Positions 16,573-27,100 of a DNA stretch of 64,000 bases are shown here, in pieces. The notes beneath the pieces were generated by a model that saw nothing but the letters and a program-made list of their open reading frames with translations, was not told where the DNA came from and did not search any database. The translations under genes and the position numbers were made by a program. Positions within the stretch are counted from its first letter, which is position 1, and the number at the start of each line of letters is the position of its first letter. Source of the stretch: Planctomycetota bacterium (lineage in GTDB: Bacteria > Planctomycetota > J058 > JAJDCQ01); the NCBI GenBank assembly GCA_029260755.1, contig JAJDCQ010000091.1:99498-163497 (forward strand). The letters are read 5' to 3'.

Positions 16573-17592
16573 CTACCAGCGGTAGAGGATCGAGCCCCAG
16601 GTGAAGCCGGAGCCGAAGCCCGCCATGCAGACCAGGTCGCCTCGCTTCACCTGGCCGCCCCGGACGACCTCGTCGAGCAGGGTCGGGATCGAGCCGGCGC
16701 TCAGGTTGCCGTACTTCATGATGTTGTTGTGGCACTTCTCCTCGGGGATCTCGAGCTGCTTGGCGACCCGCTGGTTGATCCGGAGGTTCGCCTGGTGGGG
16801 CAGGAAGACATCGACGTCGGCCGGCGTCCAGCCGCGCTTGGCGAGCACCTTCACGACGATCTCGGGCATCCGGCTGCACGCGTGCATGAAGACGAGGCGG
16901 CCGTTCATGCTCGGGAACGCCATCGGGTTGTCGACGAGCTCCTGGCGGACCCAGGGCTTGATGATCGTGTTGGGCGCCTCGACCATCAGCTCGCGGGCGT
17001 ACTCGCCCTGGGCGTGGGTCTCGATCTCGAGGAGGCCCGGCGCGTCCGGATCGTCGTCCTCGACCTCGACCGCGCCGAGGATCGTCGCGCCCGAGCCGTC
17101 GCCGAACAGGACCGCGACGTCGCGGCCGCGGTTGGTGTGGTCGAGGGCGGGCGAGTGCTTCTCGGCGCCGACGACGAGCACCTTGTCGAACGTCCCGTTC
17201 TTGATGAACGCGTCGGCGACCTGCATGCCGTAGAGATACCCCGAGCACTGGTTGCGAAGGTCGAAGCACGGGATGTAGGTGTCGGAGATGCCGAGCTTGT
17301 GCTGGACGAGCACGCCGCCGCCGGGGAACTGCAGGTCGGGCGAGAGGGTGCCGAAGACGATGCAGTCGATGTCCTTCGCCTCGAGGCCGGCCGCCTCGAG
17401 GGCGCGCTTCGAGGCCTCCGCGCCCATGTCGGCCGGGCCGATCCCGTCCTCGGCGTAGCGGCGCTCGACGATGCCGGACCGCTGCTGGATCCACTCGTCC
17501 GAGGTGTCCATGAGCTTCGCGAGGTCGAAGTTGGTGACCACGCGATCGGGAACGAAGTGGCCGGTTCCCAGGATCTTACTGCGCTTCATCAT
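16573..17592 (-). CDS. fabH: 3-oxoacyl-ACP synthase III (KAS III)
   Basis: A 339-residue thiolase-fold condensing enzyme, normal for the family. The Cys-His-Asn triad is present: Cys116 in LRNQCSGYLYG, His266 in LPHQANLRI and Asn296 in KYGNLSAGSIP. The C-terminus has the glycine-rich GFGSGFTWGSILYRW. It condenses an acyl-CoA with malonyl-ACP to begin fatty-acid chains. The usual ACAG-type segment around the Cys reads NQCSG, which may reflect a different primer, and related FabH-like or OleA-type enzymes cannot be excluded. The ATG follows TAGGAG. It is monocistronic, with its own terminator; no acpP, fabD or fabG is adjacent. Confidence 0.87.
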   Translation of the reverse strand: MMKRSKILGTGHFVPDRVVTNFDLAKLMDTSDEWIQQRSGIVERRYAEDGIGPADMGAEASKRALEAAGLEAKDIDCIVFGTLSPDLQFPGGGVLVQHKLGISDTYIPCFDLRNQCSGYLYGMQVADAFIKNGTFDKVLVVGAEKHSPALDHTNRGRDVAVLFGDGSGATILGAVEVEDDDPDAPGLLEIETHAQGEYARELMVEAPNTIIKPWVRQELVDNPMAFPSMNGRLVFMHACSRMPEIVVKVLAKRGWTPADVDVFLPHQANLRINQRVAKQLEIPEEKCHNNIMKYGNLSAGSIPTLLDEVVRGGQVKRGDLVCMAGFGSGFTWGSILYRW

Positions 17593-17715
17593 GCTCTCCT
17601 ACGATCTCGCCGGCGGGGCCGGCGTTGCGAACGGCGCATGGTATCAACGGGTTAGCGGGCCCGCAAGATCTCGATCGAGGCGGCTCGGTCGCCCATCGTC
17701 CTCGCAGCAGGGACG

Positions 17716-19344
17716 TTAGCGAAGCGACTCGACGTATCCGTCGACGTCTCGCTGGAGCGCGTCGGCGTCGCCCGCCCATCGGGCGAGGAACGCGGCGGCC
17801 GCCTCGTCGTGCCGGATCGGCGGCAGCTCGTCCTCGTCGAGGTCGGGGTAGACGCGCCCGTCGGTCCCGGCCTCGGCCAGGACCGCGCGGACGGCGGCGG
17901 TGCCGTGGGCGTGGGCGAGGGTCGCCACGATGCTCCACGCGCGCGCGTAGGCGAGCCGGTTCGGTCCGAGGATGGGCGCGAAGTCGGCGTCCTTCGCCTC
18001 GGCGATCACCTCGCCCGCGGTCGGGATGCGGCGGCCGCGCTCGCGGGCCTGGGCGAGCGCGATCACCCGGGGCCGGTGCGCGCGGTTCGAGGACGGGGTC
18101 GCCTCGTGCGGGGCGAACGGCGCGAGCCATTCGGCGACGCCCTCCGACAGCCACCGCGGCAGACGCCCGCGGTGCGTGAAGACGACCGCGTGGGCCGACT
18201 CGTGGAAGAGCGACAGGCGCCACGCGTCGACCTCGTCGTCGCCGCGGTAGGTCTCGACGCGCTCCGCGAGGCTGTCGTAGTAGGCGCGGAACTCGGCGTA
18301 GTCGAAGCTGACCGCGTGGAGGCGGTAGGCGGCGCGGTCGCGGTAGATCACCACGTCGAGCTGCACCTCGCGCGCCTCGCCCTTCTCGGCGATGAGGCCG
18401 GTCGCGGCGGCGACGAAGTCGGCGACGTCGAGCGCGGTCGCCGCGGCGAACGCCGCGCCGACCTGGCTCTGGACGCGGATCCGCCCGTCGGGAGAGCGCG
18501 CCTCGTGGAAGGTCTCGGTGCCGGGCGGGGTCTGGGCGTAGGCGACCCGACGAGCGTAGTCGGCCTCGAGCCGATCGGAGGACCGCGCCCGCTGCAGCGC
18601 GATCGTCGCGTCGGCGGGCTCGCCCGCGTGGAGGAGAACGTAGAGAGCCGCCAGCCGTCGATCGACCGGCACCGCGGACTCGCCGTCGCGCGCGACCGTG
18701 GCGAGCACCTCGCGCGCCGCCTTCACCCGGTCGGCCGGCTCCTTCGACGCGCCGCCGAGGCGGTCGAGCCCGGCGGCGACCCGGCGCAGGAGCGGGATCT
18801 GCTCGCTCGCCCCGTAGGGGTCGAAGGCGCCCGCCCGGCTGGCGACCCAGCGATCGAGGTCGTCGGCGGCGCCCCCGGGGTCGAGGAGGGCGCGACGAAC
18901 CATCGCCCGCTGGATCCGGGCGCTCGGCAGCTTCGCGCGCGAGCCGATCACCCGGTCGAGGTCTCGGAGGGCGCCCTCGAGGTCGCCGGCGCCGCGCCGG
19001 AGGACGGCCCGGTTGAAGCGATGGAGCGGGTCCTTCCGGTCGAGGCGGACGGCGCGGTCGTAGGCCGCGAGGGCGTCGTCGGTCCGTTCGAGCAGGCCGA
19101 GGATGTAGCCGACCCGCGCGTGGATCGGCGCGCTCTTCGGCGCGATCCTCGTCGCCTCGACGTAGAGCTGCAGGGCGCGTTCGAGCTCGCCGGCGGCCTG
19201 ATGGCGCTGGGCGGCGTCGAGGGTCGCCTCGAGCTTGGCGCGGCGGTCATCGCCCTGGCCGCTCGCCGCCGCCGCGAGCGGGAGAACGAGACCGACGAGG
19301 ATGGCGAGACAGGCCGCGAGGCGCGCGGCGGCTCGGATCGACAT
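17716..19344 (-). CDS. secreted TPR protein with a gluzincin-type metallopeptidase domain
   Basis: A 542-residue protein from the ATG at 19344, with GGAGG upstream; the frame stays open far beyond this but only as antisense to the kinase gene. A signal peptide (LAACLAILVGLVLPLAAAAS) is followed by TPR repeats (about 35-160), a helical middle, and a peptidase-MA-like domain with the zinc motif HESAH (in LSLFHESAHAVVFTHRG) followed by LPRWLSEGVAEWLA, whose Glu is the expected third ligand. It is presumably an extracytoplasmic metallopeptidase or a binding relative; no substrate is evident. It is divergent from the kinase-TPR gene, with 90 bp between starts. Confidence 0.75.
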   Translation of the reverse strand: MSIRAAARLAACLAILVGLVLPLAAAASGQGDDRRAKLEATLDAAQRHQAAGELERALQLYVEATRIAPKSAPIHARVGYILGLLERTDDALAAYDRAVRLDRKDPLHRFNRAVLRRGAGDLEGALRDLDRVIGSRAKLPSARIQRAMVRRALLDPGGAADDLDRWVASRAGAFDPYGASEQIPLLRRVAAGLDRLGGASKEPADRVKAAREVLATVARDGESAVPVDRRLAALYVLLHAGEPADATIALQRARSSDRLEADYARRVAYAQTPPGTETFHEARSPDGRIRVQSQVGAAFAAATALDVADFVAAATGLIAEKGEAREVQLDVVIYRDRAAYRLHAVSFDYAEFRAYYDSLAERVETYRGDDEVDAWRLSLFHESAHAVVFTHRGRLPRWLSEGVAEWLAPFAPHEATPSSNRAHRPRVIALAQARERGRRIPTAGEVIAEAKDADFAPILGPNRLAYARAWSIVATLAHAHGTAAVRAVLAEAGTDGRVYPDLDEDELPPIRHDEAAAAFLARWAGDADALQRDVDGYVESLR

Positions 19345-19434
19345 GGGGGCCTCCGGGGTGACTCGACGTCGCGATGATGCCTTCTCGGGCGCCCGTTTGC
19401 GACGAGCAACCCCGCGGCCTAACCTGGAGGGGCC

Positions 19435-22400
19435 GTGTCCGATCCACCCGCCGCGCACGGCGGCCCCCCTCGCTCGCCGCGCCCTTCGCGCCCGCCGACC
19501 GGCGGCCCGGCCGCGTTTCAGGCGCCGCCGACGGCCGCCGCGCCGACGCCTCGGCCGCGCGATCCGCTCCGTCCGCGACCCGGCGCGCCGGGCCGCGACG
19601 CGGGAGGGAGCGAGGAGGTCCTTCCTCCGGAGGTCGCCGAGGCGGCGGCCGATCCGGCGCGGTGCCTCGGGCGGATCGTGCTCCTCGAGACGCTCGGTCG
19701 GGGGGCGAAGGGGATCGTGCGGCGCGCCTACGACCTGGCGCTCCGCCGCGAGGTGGCCGTCAAGTCGCTCGTGAACCCCGACCTGGCTCGTCCCGGCGAG
19801 CTCCAGCGGTTCGCCCAGGAGGCCCGCGCGATCGCGCGCCTCCGGCATCCGGGGATCGTCGCCGTGCACGAGGTCGGCGAGGGGCCCGGCGGGACCCCCT
19901 ATCTCGTGATGGACTACGTCCAGGGCACGACCCTCGAGGCGGCGCTCGTCGCCGGTCCGCTCCCTCCGCGCCGGGCGGCGGAGCTCGCCCGCGACCTCGC
20001 CCGGGCCCTCGCCCACGCGCACGAGCATCAGATCGTCCACCGCGACGTCAAGCCGGCGAACATCCTCCTCGACGCGGCCGGAAGGTCGCACCTGACCGAC
20101 TTCGGGCTCGCCCGCGAGGACCGCGGGGATCCCGGGATCACCGAGGACGGGGCGTTCCTCGGCACGCCCGGCTACGCGCCGCCCGAGCAGATCGGCGGCC
20201 ACCTCGTCGAGATCGGTCCGCGGTCGGACCTCTACGCCCTCGGCGCGGTCCTCTACCACGCCCTCGCCGGCCGACCGCCGTTCGAGGGGGATGGCGCGGT
20301 CGACGTCGTGATGAAGAGCCTCCGGGTCGATCCGACGCCGGTCCGGCGCATCAACCCCGACGTCCACGCCGACCTCGAGACGATCGCCCTCCGCTGTCTC
20401 GAGAAGGCGCCCGACCGCCGCTACCAGAGCGCCGACGATCTCGCCGAGGACCTCCGACGGTTCCTCGACGCGGAGCCGATCCTCGCCCGTCCTCTCGGGT
20501 GGGGCGCCCGCGCCGGGCGCTGGGTGCGCCGACACCGGCTCGCGGCCGCCGGGATCGCGGTCGGAGGCCTCCTGGCCGTCTCCGGCCTGACGGCGGCGGC
20601 GCTCCTCGTGACCCGGGCGCAGGCGGTCGCCATCGCCGCGGAGCGGGAGGCCGCGCTCGCGGCCGTCCGACTCGAGGCGCGCGAGCGACGCGCGGCGTTC
20701 GACGCGGCCTGCGCCGAGCGGCTCGCCGATGTCCGGACCGATCCCGAGGAGCGCGCGCGCCAGTTCGACGCCCGCCTCGGCCGCGGTCTCGACGCGCTCG
20801 CGACCGCGCTTCGCCTGGCGACACTCGCGCCCGACGACGCCCCGGCCCGTCGGGACGCGTACGCGACGGCGATGGCCCTCGGCACCGTCGCCCTCGAGGC
20901 GGAGCAGTGGAACGTCGCGGTCGCCGCCTACGAGCGCGCCGCCAGCCTCGGGGTCGATGACGCGTCGGCGCGGTCGGCGCGGGACGAGGTCCAGCGGATC
21001 CGCGGGCGCGCCCTCGAACGGATCCGTCGCGAGGTCACCTCGGTGATCGCCGACGTCCGGGCCGGGCGATTCGACTACGCGGGCGGCTTCGACGACGCCC
21101 TCTTCATCCTGGCGAGCTACCGATCCTCGCAGGCGGTCCGGTGCTGCGCCGAAGCGCTCGAGGGGATCAACGAGGCGCTCCGGGATGCCCGAGACCAGGC
21201 GTACCGGACCGCGGCCCGGCCGACCGCGGACGAGCGACGGGCGGGAGCGCATCCGATCGACGGGATCGAGGCCGCCCTCGAGCGGCTCTGGGAGCTTCGG
21301 CCGGGCGAGACGCTCGAGCCGACGGACCGGGCGGCGATCGACGCGGCCGGCGAGCGGATCCTGAGGCGTGATCTCCGGACCGTCGAGAAGCGCGACAACG
21401 CGCGGGTCGGCGGGCTCCGTCGCCTGCTCGCTCATGCCCAGGAGAGCGCCCTCGGCGTCGATGAGCTCCGCCTCGCCCGGCTCCTGTGCGTCACCCTCGG
21501 TCGGATCGGTCTCCGGGATGCTCGCGCCATTGACGCGCTCGCGGCGCACCTCGCCATCGAGGAGGACCCGCTCCGCGCCGCGTCCGCCGGCGTCGCGCTC
21601 TGCCGGATCGGCGGGGAGCGGGCGCGCGCGCTCGCCAACGCCGCCCGGCTCCGGTTCGGCGAGTCGAGCGCCTACTGGTCGAAGGTCGCCCTCGTCCTCA
21701 TCCTCACCGAGCGGTCGGGTGACGAGGGCGCCGCCGATGGGGTCGAGACCGCCGCCGGCGCCGACCCGACCGACCTCGATGGCTGGATCGAACGGAGCTT
21801 CCGGGAGCTCGCCCGCGGGCGGTTCCGCGCCGCGCGCGCGGCGCTCCGGGAGGCGAGCGAGCTCGCCGGCGATGACGCCGAGGCCTGGGCCCGGATCGCC
21901 GGCGGATTCCACGAGGCGCGGCGCCCATCGGAGGTGATCCCCGCGGCGACCAGGGCCATCGAGCTCGATCCCGGGCAGGTCCGGGCGTGGCTCGTCCGAG
22001 GTCGCGCGCGGGTGCAAATCGCCGACGCGGAGAGCCGGGACGCGGCCCTGGCCGACTGCGATCACGGCGTCGAGATGGCGCCGGGGCTCGCCGAGGCGTG
22101 GAGCGCCCGCGGGTCGGTCCGCGTCGGTCGCGGCGAGCTCGAGGAGGGGGAGCGTGACCTCACCCGAGCGATCGAGCTCGACCCCTCGATCGCCCGGACC
22201 TGGGTGAACCGAGGCACCGCGCGTCGGGGGCTCGGTCGGCTCGAGGACGCCGAGGCGGACCTGAGCCGGGCGATCGAGCTCGACCGGAGCTTCGCGCCGG
22301 CGTGGCGTGAGCGAGCGATCGCCCGGCGGATCCGCGGGGATCTCGACGGGGCCCTCGGCGACGCCACCCGCGCGATCGACCTCGACCCGACCGAGGCGGT

Positions 22401-23580
22401 CACCTGGACGACGCGCGCGAACGTCCGTCTCGACCGCGGCGAGCTCGCCACCGCCCTCGACGACTACGACCGGGCGATCGAGATCGACGGAAGCCCGGCG
22501 AACACGCATCATGGGCGAGGGCGGACTCTGCAGGCCCTCGGCCAGTTCGAGGACGCGCTGGTCGCGTTCGGCGACGCCGTTCGCCGGGCGCCCGAGAACG
22601 GCAGCTATCTCGCCGACCGTTCCCAGGCGAAGGTCGCCCTCGGACGGCACGACGAGGCGCTCTCCGACCTCGAGGCGGCCTCCCTCCAGGCCACCGGGGT
22701 GGAGCGGACGGTGATCCACAACCGCCGCGGGATCCTCCTCAAGCAGCTCGGCCGGCTCGAGGAGGCGGTGACCGCGTTCGACCGGGCGATCGCCGCCGAC
22801 GGCCGGAACGCGACGGCGTGGTCGAACCGTGGGACGGCGCGCCGGCAGCTCGGCGACCTCGAGGGCGCGCTGGCGGACACCTCACGCGCGATCGAGCTCG
22901 AGCCGTCGGGGGCGGGCCACTGGCAGAACCGCGCGAACGTTCGCTTCTCGGCCGGAGACCTCGACGGAGCGATCGCCGATTACGACGAGGCGCTCGCCCG
23001 GAACCCGCGATTCGCGTCGAGCTACCACGGACGGGCGAACGCGCACCTGCGGAAGCAGGCGTTCGACCGGGCGCTGTCCGATCTCGGGCGCGCCCTCGAG
23101 CTCGACCCTCGCCTCACCGCCGCGTGGTGGGGCCGCGGCCGCATCCGCCAGAGCCTGGGCGATCGCGAGGCTGCCCTCGCCGACTTCCAGCGGGTCGTCG
23201 AGATCGATCCGAAGCACCTCGACGGGTGGCGTTCGCTCGCGGAGATCCGCCTCGCCGGCCGCGACCTCGTCGGGGCGGAGCGCGCCGTCGAGCGCGTCCT
23301 CACCCTCGACCCCGACGACGCCGAGGGCCGGGCGCTCCGGGGCGCGATCCGCACCAACCAGGGCCGCTTCGGCGAGGCGATCGAGGACTTCTCGGGCGCG
23401 GTCGCGCGGAGTCCCCTTCACGAGAAGGCGTGGGCCGGTCGGGCGATCGCCCGTCAGATGAACGGCGACCTCGACGGCGCGATCGAGGACATGCGGCACC
23501 ATCTCGAGCTCTTCCCCGATCGGAAGACGAGCGAGCCGTTCCGGCGCCTGCTCGAGCAGATGGAGCGTTCGCGGCGCTGA
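19435..23580 (+). CDS. large membrane Ser/Thr kinase with TPR array
   Basis: A 1381-residue protein from the GTG at 19435, preceded by GGAGGGG. After a Pro-rich N-terminus, the kinase domain (about 75-345) keeps its catalytic parts: GRGAKGIV glycine loop, VAVKSL lysine, VHRDVKPANILLD catalytic loop and TDFGLAREDRG. One membrane helix follows (IAVGGLLAVSGLTAAALLV, about 375-395). The remaining ~900 residues are helical, with at least a dozen regular TPR units from about residue 800 (repeated phrases like DLDGALGDATRAIDLDPTEA). It should be a transmembrane kinase whose extracytoplasmic TPR array binds a partner. No phosphatase or clear substrate is adjacent. Confidence 0.9.
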   Translation: MSDPPAAHGGPPRSPRPSRPPTGGPAAFQAPPTAAAPTPRPRDPLRPRPGAPGRDAGGSEEVLPPEVAEAAADPARCLGRIVLLETLGRGAKGIVRRAYDLALRREVAVKSLVNPDLARPGELQRFAQEARAIARLRHPGIVAVHEVGEGPGGTPYLVMDYVQGTTLEAALVAGPLPPRRAAELARDLARALAHAHEHQIVHRDVKPANILLDAAGRSHLTDFGLAREDRGDPGITEDGAFLGTPGYAPPEQIGGHLVEIGPRSDLYALGAVLYHALAGRPPFEGDGAVDVVMKSLRVDPTPVRRINPDVHADLETIALRCLEKAPDRRYQSADDLAEDLRRFLDAEPILARPLGWGARAGRWVRRHRLAAAGIAVGGLLAVSGLTAAALLVTRAQAVAIAAEREAALAAVRLEARERRAAFDAACAERLADVRTDPEERARQFDARLGRGLDALATALRLATLAPDDAPARRDAYATAMALGTVALEAEQWNVAVAAYERAASLGVDDASARSARDEVQRIRGRALERIRREVTSVIADVRAGRFDYAGGFDDALFILASYRSSQAVRCCAEALEGINEALRDARDQAYRTAARPTADERRAGAHPIDGIEAALERLWELRPGETLEPTDRAAIDAAGERILRRDLRTVEKRDNARVGGLRRLLAHAQESALGVDELRLARLLCVTLGRIGLRDARAIDALAAHLAIEEDPLRAASAGVALCRIGGERARALANAARLRFGESSAYWSKVALVLILTERSGDEGAADGVETAAGADPTDLDGWIERSFRELARGRFRAARAALREASELAGDDAEAWARIAGGFHEARRPSEVIPAATRAIELDPGQVRAWLVRGRARVQIADAESRDAALADCDHGVEMAPGLAEAWSARGSVRVGRGELEEGERDLTRAIELDPSIARTWVNRGTARRGLGRLEDAEADLSRAIELDRSFAPAWRERAIARRIRGDLDGALGDATRAIDLDPTEAVTWTTRANVRLDRGELATALDDYDRAIEIDGSPANTHHGRGRTLQALGQFEDALVAFGDAVRRAPENGSYLADRSQAKVALGRHDEALSDLEAASLQATGVERTVIHNRRGILLKQLGRLEEAVTAFDRAIAADGRNATAWSNRGTARRQLGDLEGALADTSRAIELEPSGAGHWQNRANVRFSAGDLDGAIADYDEALARNPRFASSYHGRANAHLRKQAFDRALSDLGRALELDPRLTAAWWGRGRIRQSLGDREAALADFQRVVEIDPKHLDGWRSLAEIRLAGRDLVGAERAVERVLTLDPDDAEGRALRGAIRTNQGRFGEAIEDFSGAVARSPLHEKAWAGRAIARQMNGDLDGAIEDMRHHLELFPDRKTSEPFRRLLEQMERSRR

Positions 23581-23586
23581 CGGCGC

Positions 23587-24108
23587 TCAGACGTTGGCGA
23601 GCAGGCGGATGACCTCGCCCGGCGCCTCGGCCGAGAGGAGCGCGTCGAGCATCCAGTCCTCGGCGAAGAGCTCGCCGATGCGCGGGTAGACCTGGAGATA
23701 GGTGCGGTCGTCGTAGGGCGGCGCGACCATCGCGACGAAGACGCGGACCGGTTCGCCGTCGATGGCGCCGAACTCGACCCCGTCGGGCGCGAGGGCGACC
23801 GCGATGATGAACTCCTTCGCCTGCGCCGTCCGGACGTGGGGGATCGCCAGCGCCCCGCCGATGCCGGTGGTCGCCTTGCGTTCGCGGTTGATCAGATCGG
23901 TGAGGAGGCGATTGCGGTTGCCGATCCGGTCGCTCGTGGCGAAGAGGTCGGCCAGCTCGCCGAGGACGGCCTCCTTCGTCCTGGCACGAAGCCGCTCGAC
24001 CGCGTGGGCGCTGACCTCACGGGCCTCCTCCCACTCCTCCTCGGTCGGGGAGCGGGTCTCGAGGCGCAGCTTGATGCACTCCTCACGCAGGTAGCGCGTG
24101 AGCCTCAT
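23587..24108 (-). CDS. PTS IIA-domain protein (fructose/nitrogen type)
   Basis: A 173-residue protein with a 45-residue charged helical N-terminus before a PTS EIIA type-2 domain. His91 in GGALAIPHVRT is the phosphoryl acceptor, and the fold-typical RERKATTGIGG and VFVAMVAPPYDD are present. No EIIB or EIIC permease is nearby, and the sequence looks more like the PtsN regulatory branch than a sugar transporter component. The plus-strand kinase gene ends 6 bases from its stop, so the two are convergent. Confidence 0.8.
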   Translation of the reverse strand: MRLTRYLREECIKLRLETRSPTEEEWEEAREVSAHAVERLRARTKEAVLGELADLFATSDRIGNRNRLLTDLINRERKATTGIGGALAIPHVRTAQAKEFIIAVALAPDGVEFGAIDGEPVRVFVAMVAPPYDDRTYLQVYPRIGELFAEDWMLDALLSAEAPGEVIRLLANV

Positions 24109-24166
24109 GGTCTTGTCTCGTGATGGATCGCACGCGCCGCGGGAGGGGCGCGGGAAGCGCTCGGGT

Positions 24167-27100
24167 CTAGCCTCCCGGCGGCGGCGCGGCGTCGAGGACT
24201 TGCCGCTTGATCGAACGGCCCATCGCGCGCGCGTGCGCGAGGTTCGGCTTGTCCTTCCCGAGGCGGCTCGGGCCGCCGACGACCTCGATCGAGCCGGGCA
24301 CGGACGTGCGGACGGCGTCGGCGAACGCCTCGCGGGCGGTCCGTCCCTCCTCGGGCGTCTGGAACGCGCGGTGGTAGACGTCCTCGCGCACGAGGAGGAA
24401 GTCGCCGTCGGCGAGGCGGGCGCCGACGAGCTTCGGATCGACCGGGCCCTCGCCGTCGACCTCGAGGCGGAGGCAGGTGATCGCGGCCTCGAAGCGGACC
24501 TCGGGAGACGGGTCGAGAAGGAGCGAGGCGACGCCCCGCTCGACCGCCTCGTCGACCCGGTCGGGATGCAGGGCGAGCCCGCGGAGGGCGCCGATCCGCA
24601 CGTCGGGTCGCGGGTGGTGGAGGAGCTCGCGGATCAGCTCCTGGTTCGGCTTCGTCCTGGAGAGGGCGAGGGCGTAGGCGAGGTCGCCGTAGTCCTCGGG
24701 GATCAGCTTGTCGCGGTGCTTCTCGATCAGGTCGCGCGCCGCGTCGGCCGACTTCTCCTCGTCGGCGAGCGCCATCGCGATCACGAGCGACCCGCGGGTC
24801 CGCTTCTTCGAGTAGCCGTCCTCGACGTGGAGGATCGACTTGATCTTGGCGACGGCGTCGGGGTGCTTCGACCCGGCCACGCCGATGGCGGCGCTCAGGC
24901 AGGCGGGGACCGTCGGATAGAGGTAGCTGAAGAGGAGCGAGGCCGAGTCCTTGTCGACGAGCCGGATGACGTTCTTGAAGACGCTGGCCCCGGTGTAGCC
25001 GATCCGGAGGAGCTCGACGAGCAGCTCGGCCTCCTTGCTGCCCGGCTTGGCGTTGGCGCCGATGATCTCGACCATCGCCTTGGGCGCCTTGATCTGGTTC
25101 ATCGCCGCGGCGTTGGTCTGCTGGGTCTTCCGGATCCTCTCGACGACCGGAACGAGCTTCTCGTAGGCGTAGCGCAGGGCGTCGCGGTGGCCGGAGAGGG
25201 CGACGACCTCGGCGGCGCGATCGGGGGTGCCGCGGTAGCTCGCCGCGGTCGGACCCTCCGGGTCGAGGAAGTGTTCGTAGAGGTTCTTGCCCTCGGTCTT
25301 GCCGGCGGCGAGCGCGATCGCGCGGCCGTAGGTCAGGCGATGCCCGGTCGAGGCGTCATCGAACTGCTTCCAGAGCCAGCTCGCGTCGCGGCGGCGACCC
25401 GAGCGGACGACGACCTCGCCGACGGCGCTCGCGTAGCGCTTCCACTCGGTCTCGCCCTCGAACGCCTTCTGCACCTCCTTGGCGTCGGATCCGGTCGTGT
25501 GCGTCGCCGTGATCATCGCGAGCTGCTGGCCGCCGATCGACTCGAGGACGCCGCGCGGCGCGTCGGGATCGGAGACGCACTCGACGAGGTGCGCGTAGAG
25601 GTCCTTGCCCTGGTAGGAGGCGACCAGGAGGGCGACGTCCTCGTCGCGAAGCTTCGGGTAGCTGCCGCGCGGCGCGCGGAACGCCTCCTCGATGCCCTCG
25701 GCGTGTCCGGCCATGAGGAGGACCGTGACCGCGCCGGTCCAGTCGTTGCCGAGCATGTTGGGCATCGCGTCGGCCAGGCGTCCGATGGGCTCGGAGGCGG
25801 CGGCCGAGCTCAGGTCGCCGTGGATGTCACCGACCGCGCTCGGCAGGAGACGCGGCGGGAGGAGGGTCGAGTCGGCGATCGCGGTGTCGATCAGGAAGGG
25901 GAGCGCGTCGAGCCCTCCGATCCGTCCGATCGTCTGCGGCCACTGGCGGCGCGCCGCGCCCGCGCCGGTCGGGTTCGCGGTGAAGCTCGCCTGGACCGCG
26001 GGGAGGTCCTCGCTCGTGGCGCAGTAGGCGAGGACGTCGAGCGCCTCGGCGAAGTACTCGGCCGTGCGGAAGCCGGTGCTCGAGGGGAGCCCTTCGGGCT
26101 GACCCTCGCGCAGAACCGCGAGGAGCGGGACGACGAGGTCCCGACCCTTCTTGATGAGCGTCCGCTTCGTCTCGAGCCACTTCCGGTGGATCGCGACCGT
26201 CTCCTCGTCGTACTTCGCGCCGCTCCTCACGTCGGTGAGGGTGTGGTGATCCTTCGCGAGGCTGGCGAGGTCATTGCGCAGACGGACGAGCGCCTTGGCG
26301 AAGTCGCGCCACTTGCGGATCGCGGTCTTGTTCGCGGCCTCGTCGTTCTTGGGATCGTAGTCGAACGACTCGCCCGTCCGCGCGTTCAGGAGCTGGAAGG
26401 CGAGGGCCCGGGTCTCCGCCCGCTTGGACTTCAGCAGCTCCACGACGTCGGGCATCCGGTCGCCGTTGCCGGCGATGTAGGCGACGACCGGCTCGCGGGC
26501 GCGCCCGGACCGGGCGCCGGCGCGGGTGAAGACGTGACTCTCGCTCGGGTCCGGGAGCGTTCCCTCGCGCACCGCGAGCACCCACATCCGACCGAAGGCA
26601 GCGCCCCCCTTGCGCAGGGCGCCGCTCCGGATCTTCCCCTGGAGCTCGGGGTGGTTGTCCCAGGCGGTCTCGGCGGCGAAGGCGGCGACCGCGGGGGTGC
26701 CGTCCTCGAGGATGTCGTTGATCCAGTTGACCTGGCTCGTCGGGTTCCCCGCGTAGGCGTGGTAGATCGCGTGGGCGAGGCCTTCGCGCATGTCGGCGTT
26801 CTTCGCGCCCTTGAAGATCGAGCCCCGCATCCCGTCGATCGTGTTCGCGCCGGCGCTCTTGATCTCGGCGATGGCGGCCTCGATGTCGGCCGGCTTGTCC
26901 TCGTGGATCGCCCGGGCGAGATGGCGGACCGGGTCGTAGATCCGCTTGTTGGGGATCTTGAGGCCGTGACCGGTCCCCGAGGAGCCGGTGCCCCCGGTCT
27001 CGTCGGGGTCGATGATCGTCGGGCGGCCGCCGTTGCCACCACCGGGCGGATCGGGATCGTCGGGGTCTGGCGGGCGACGCTCGCCGATCCGAGGGCCGTT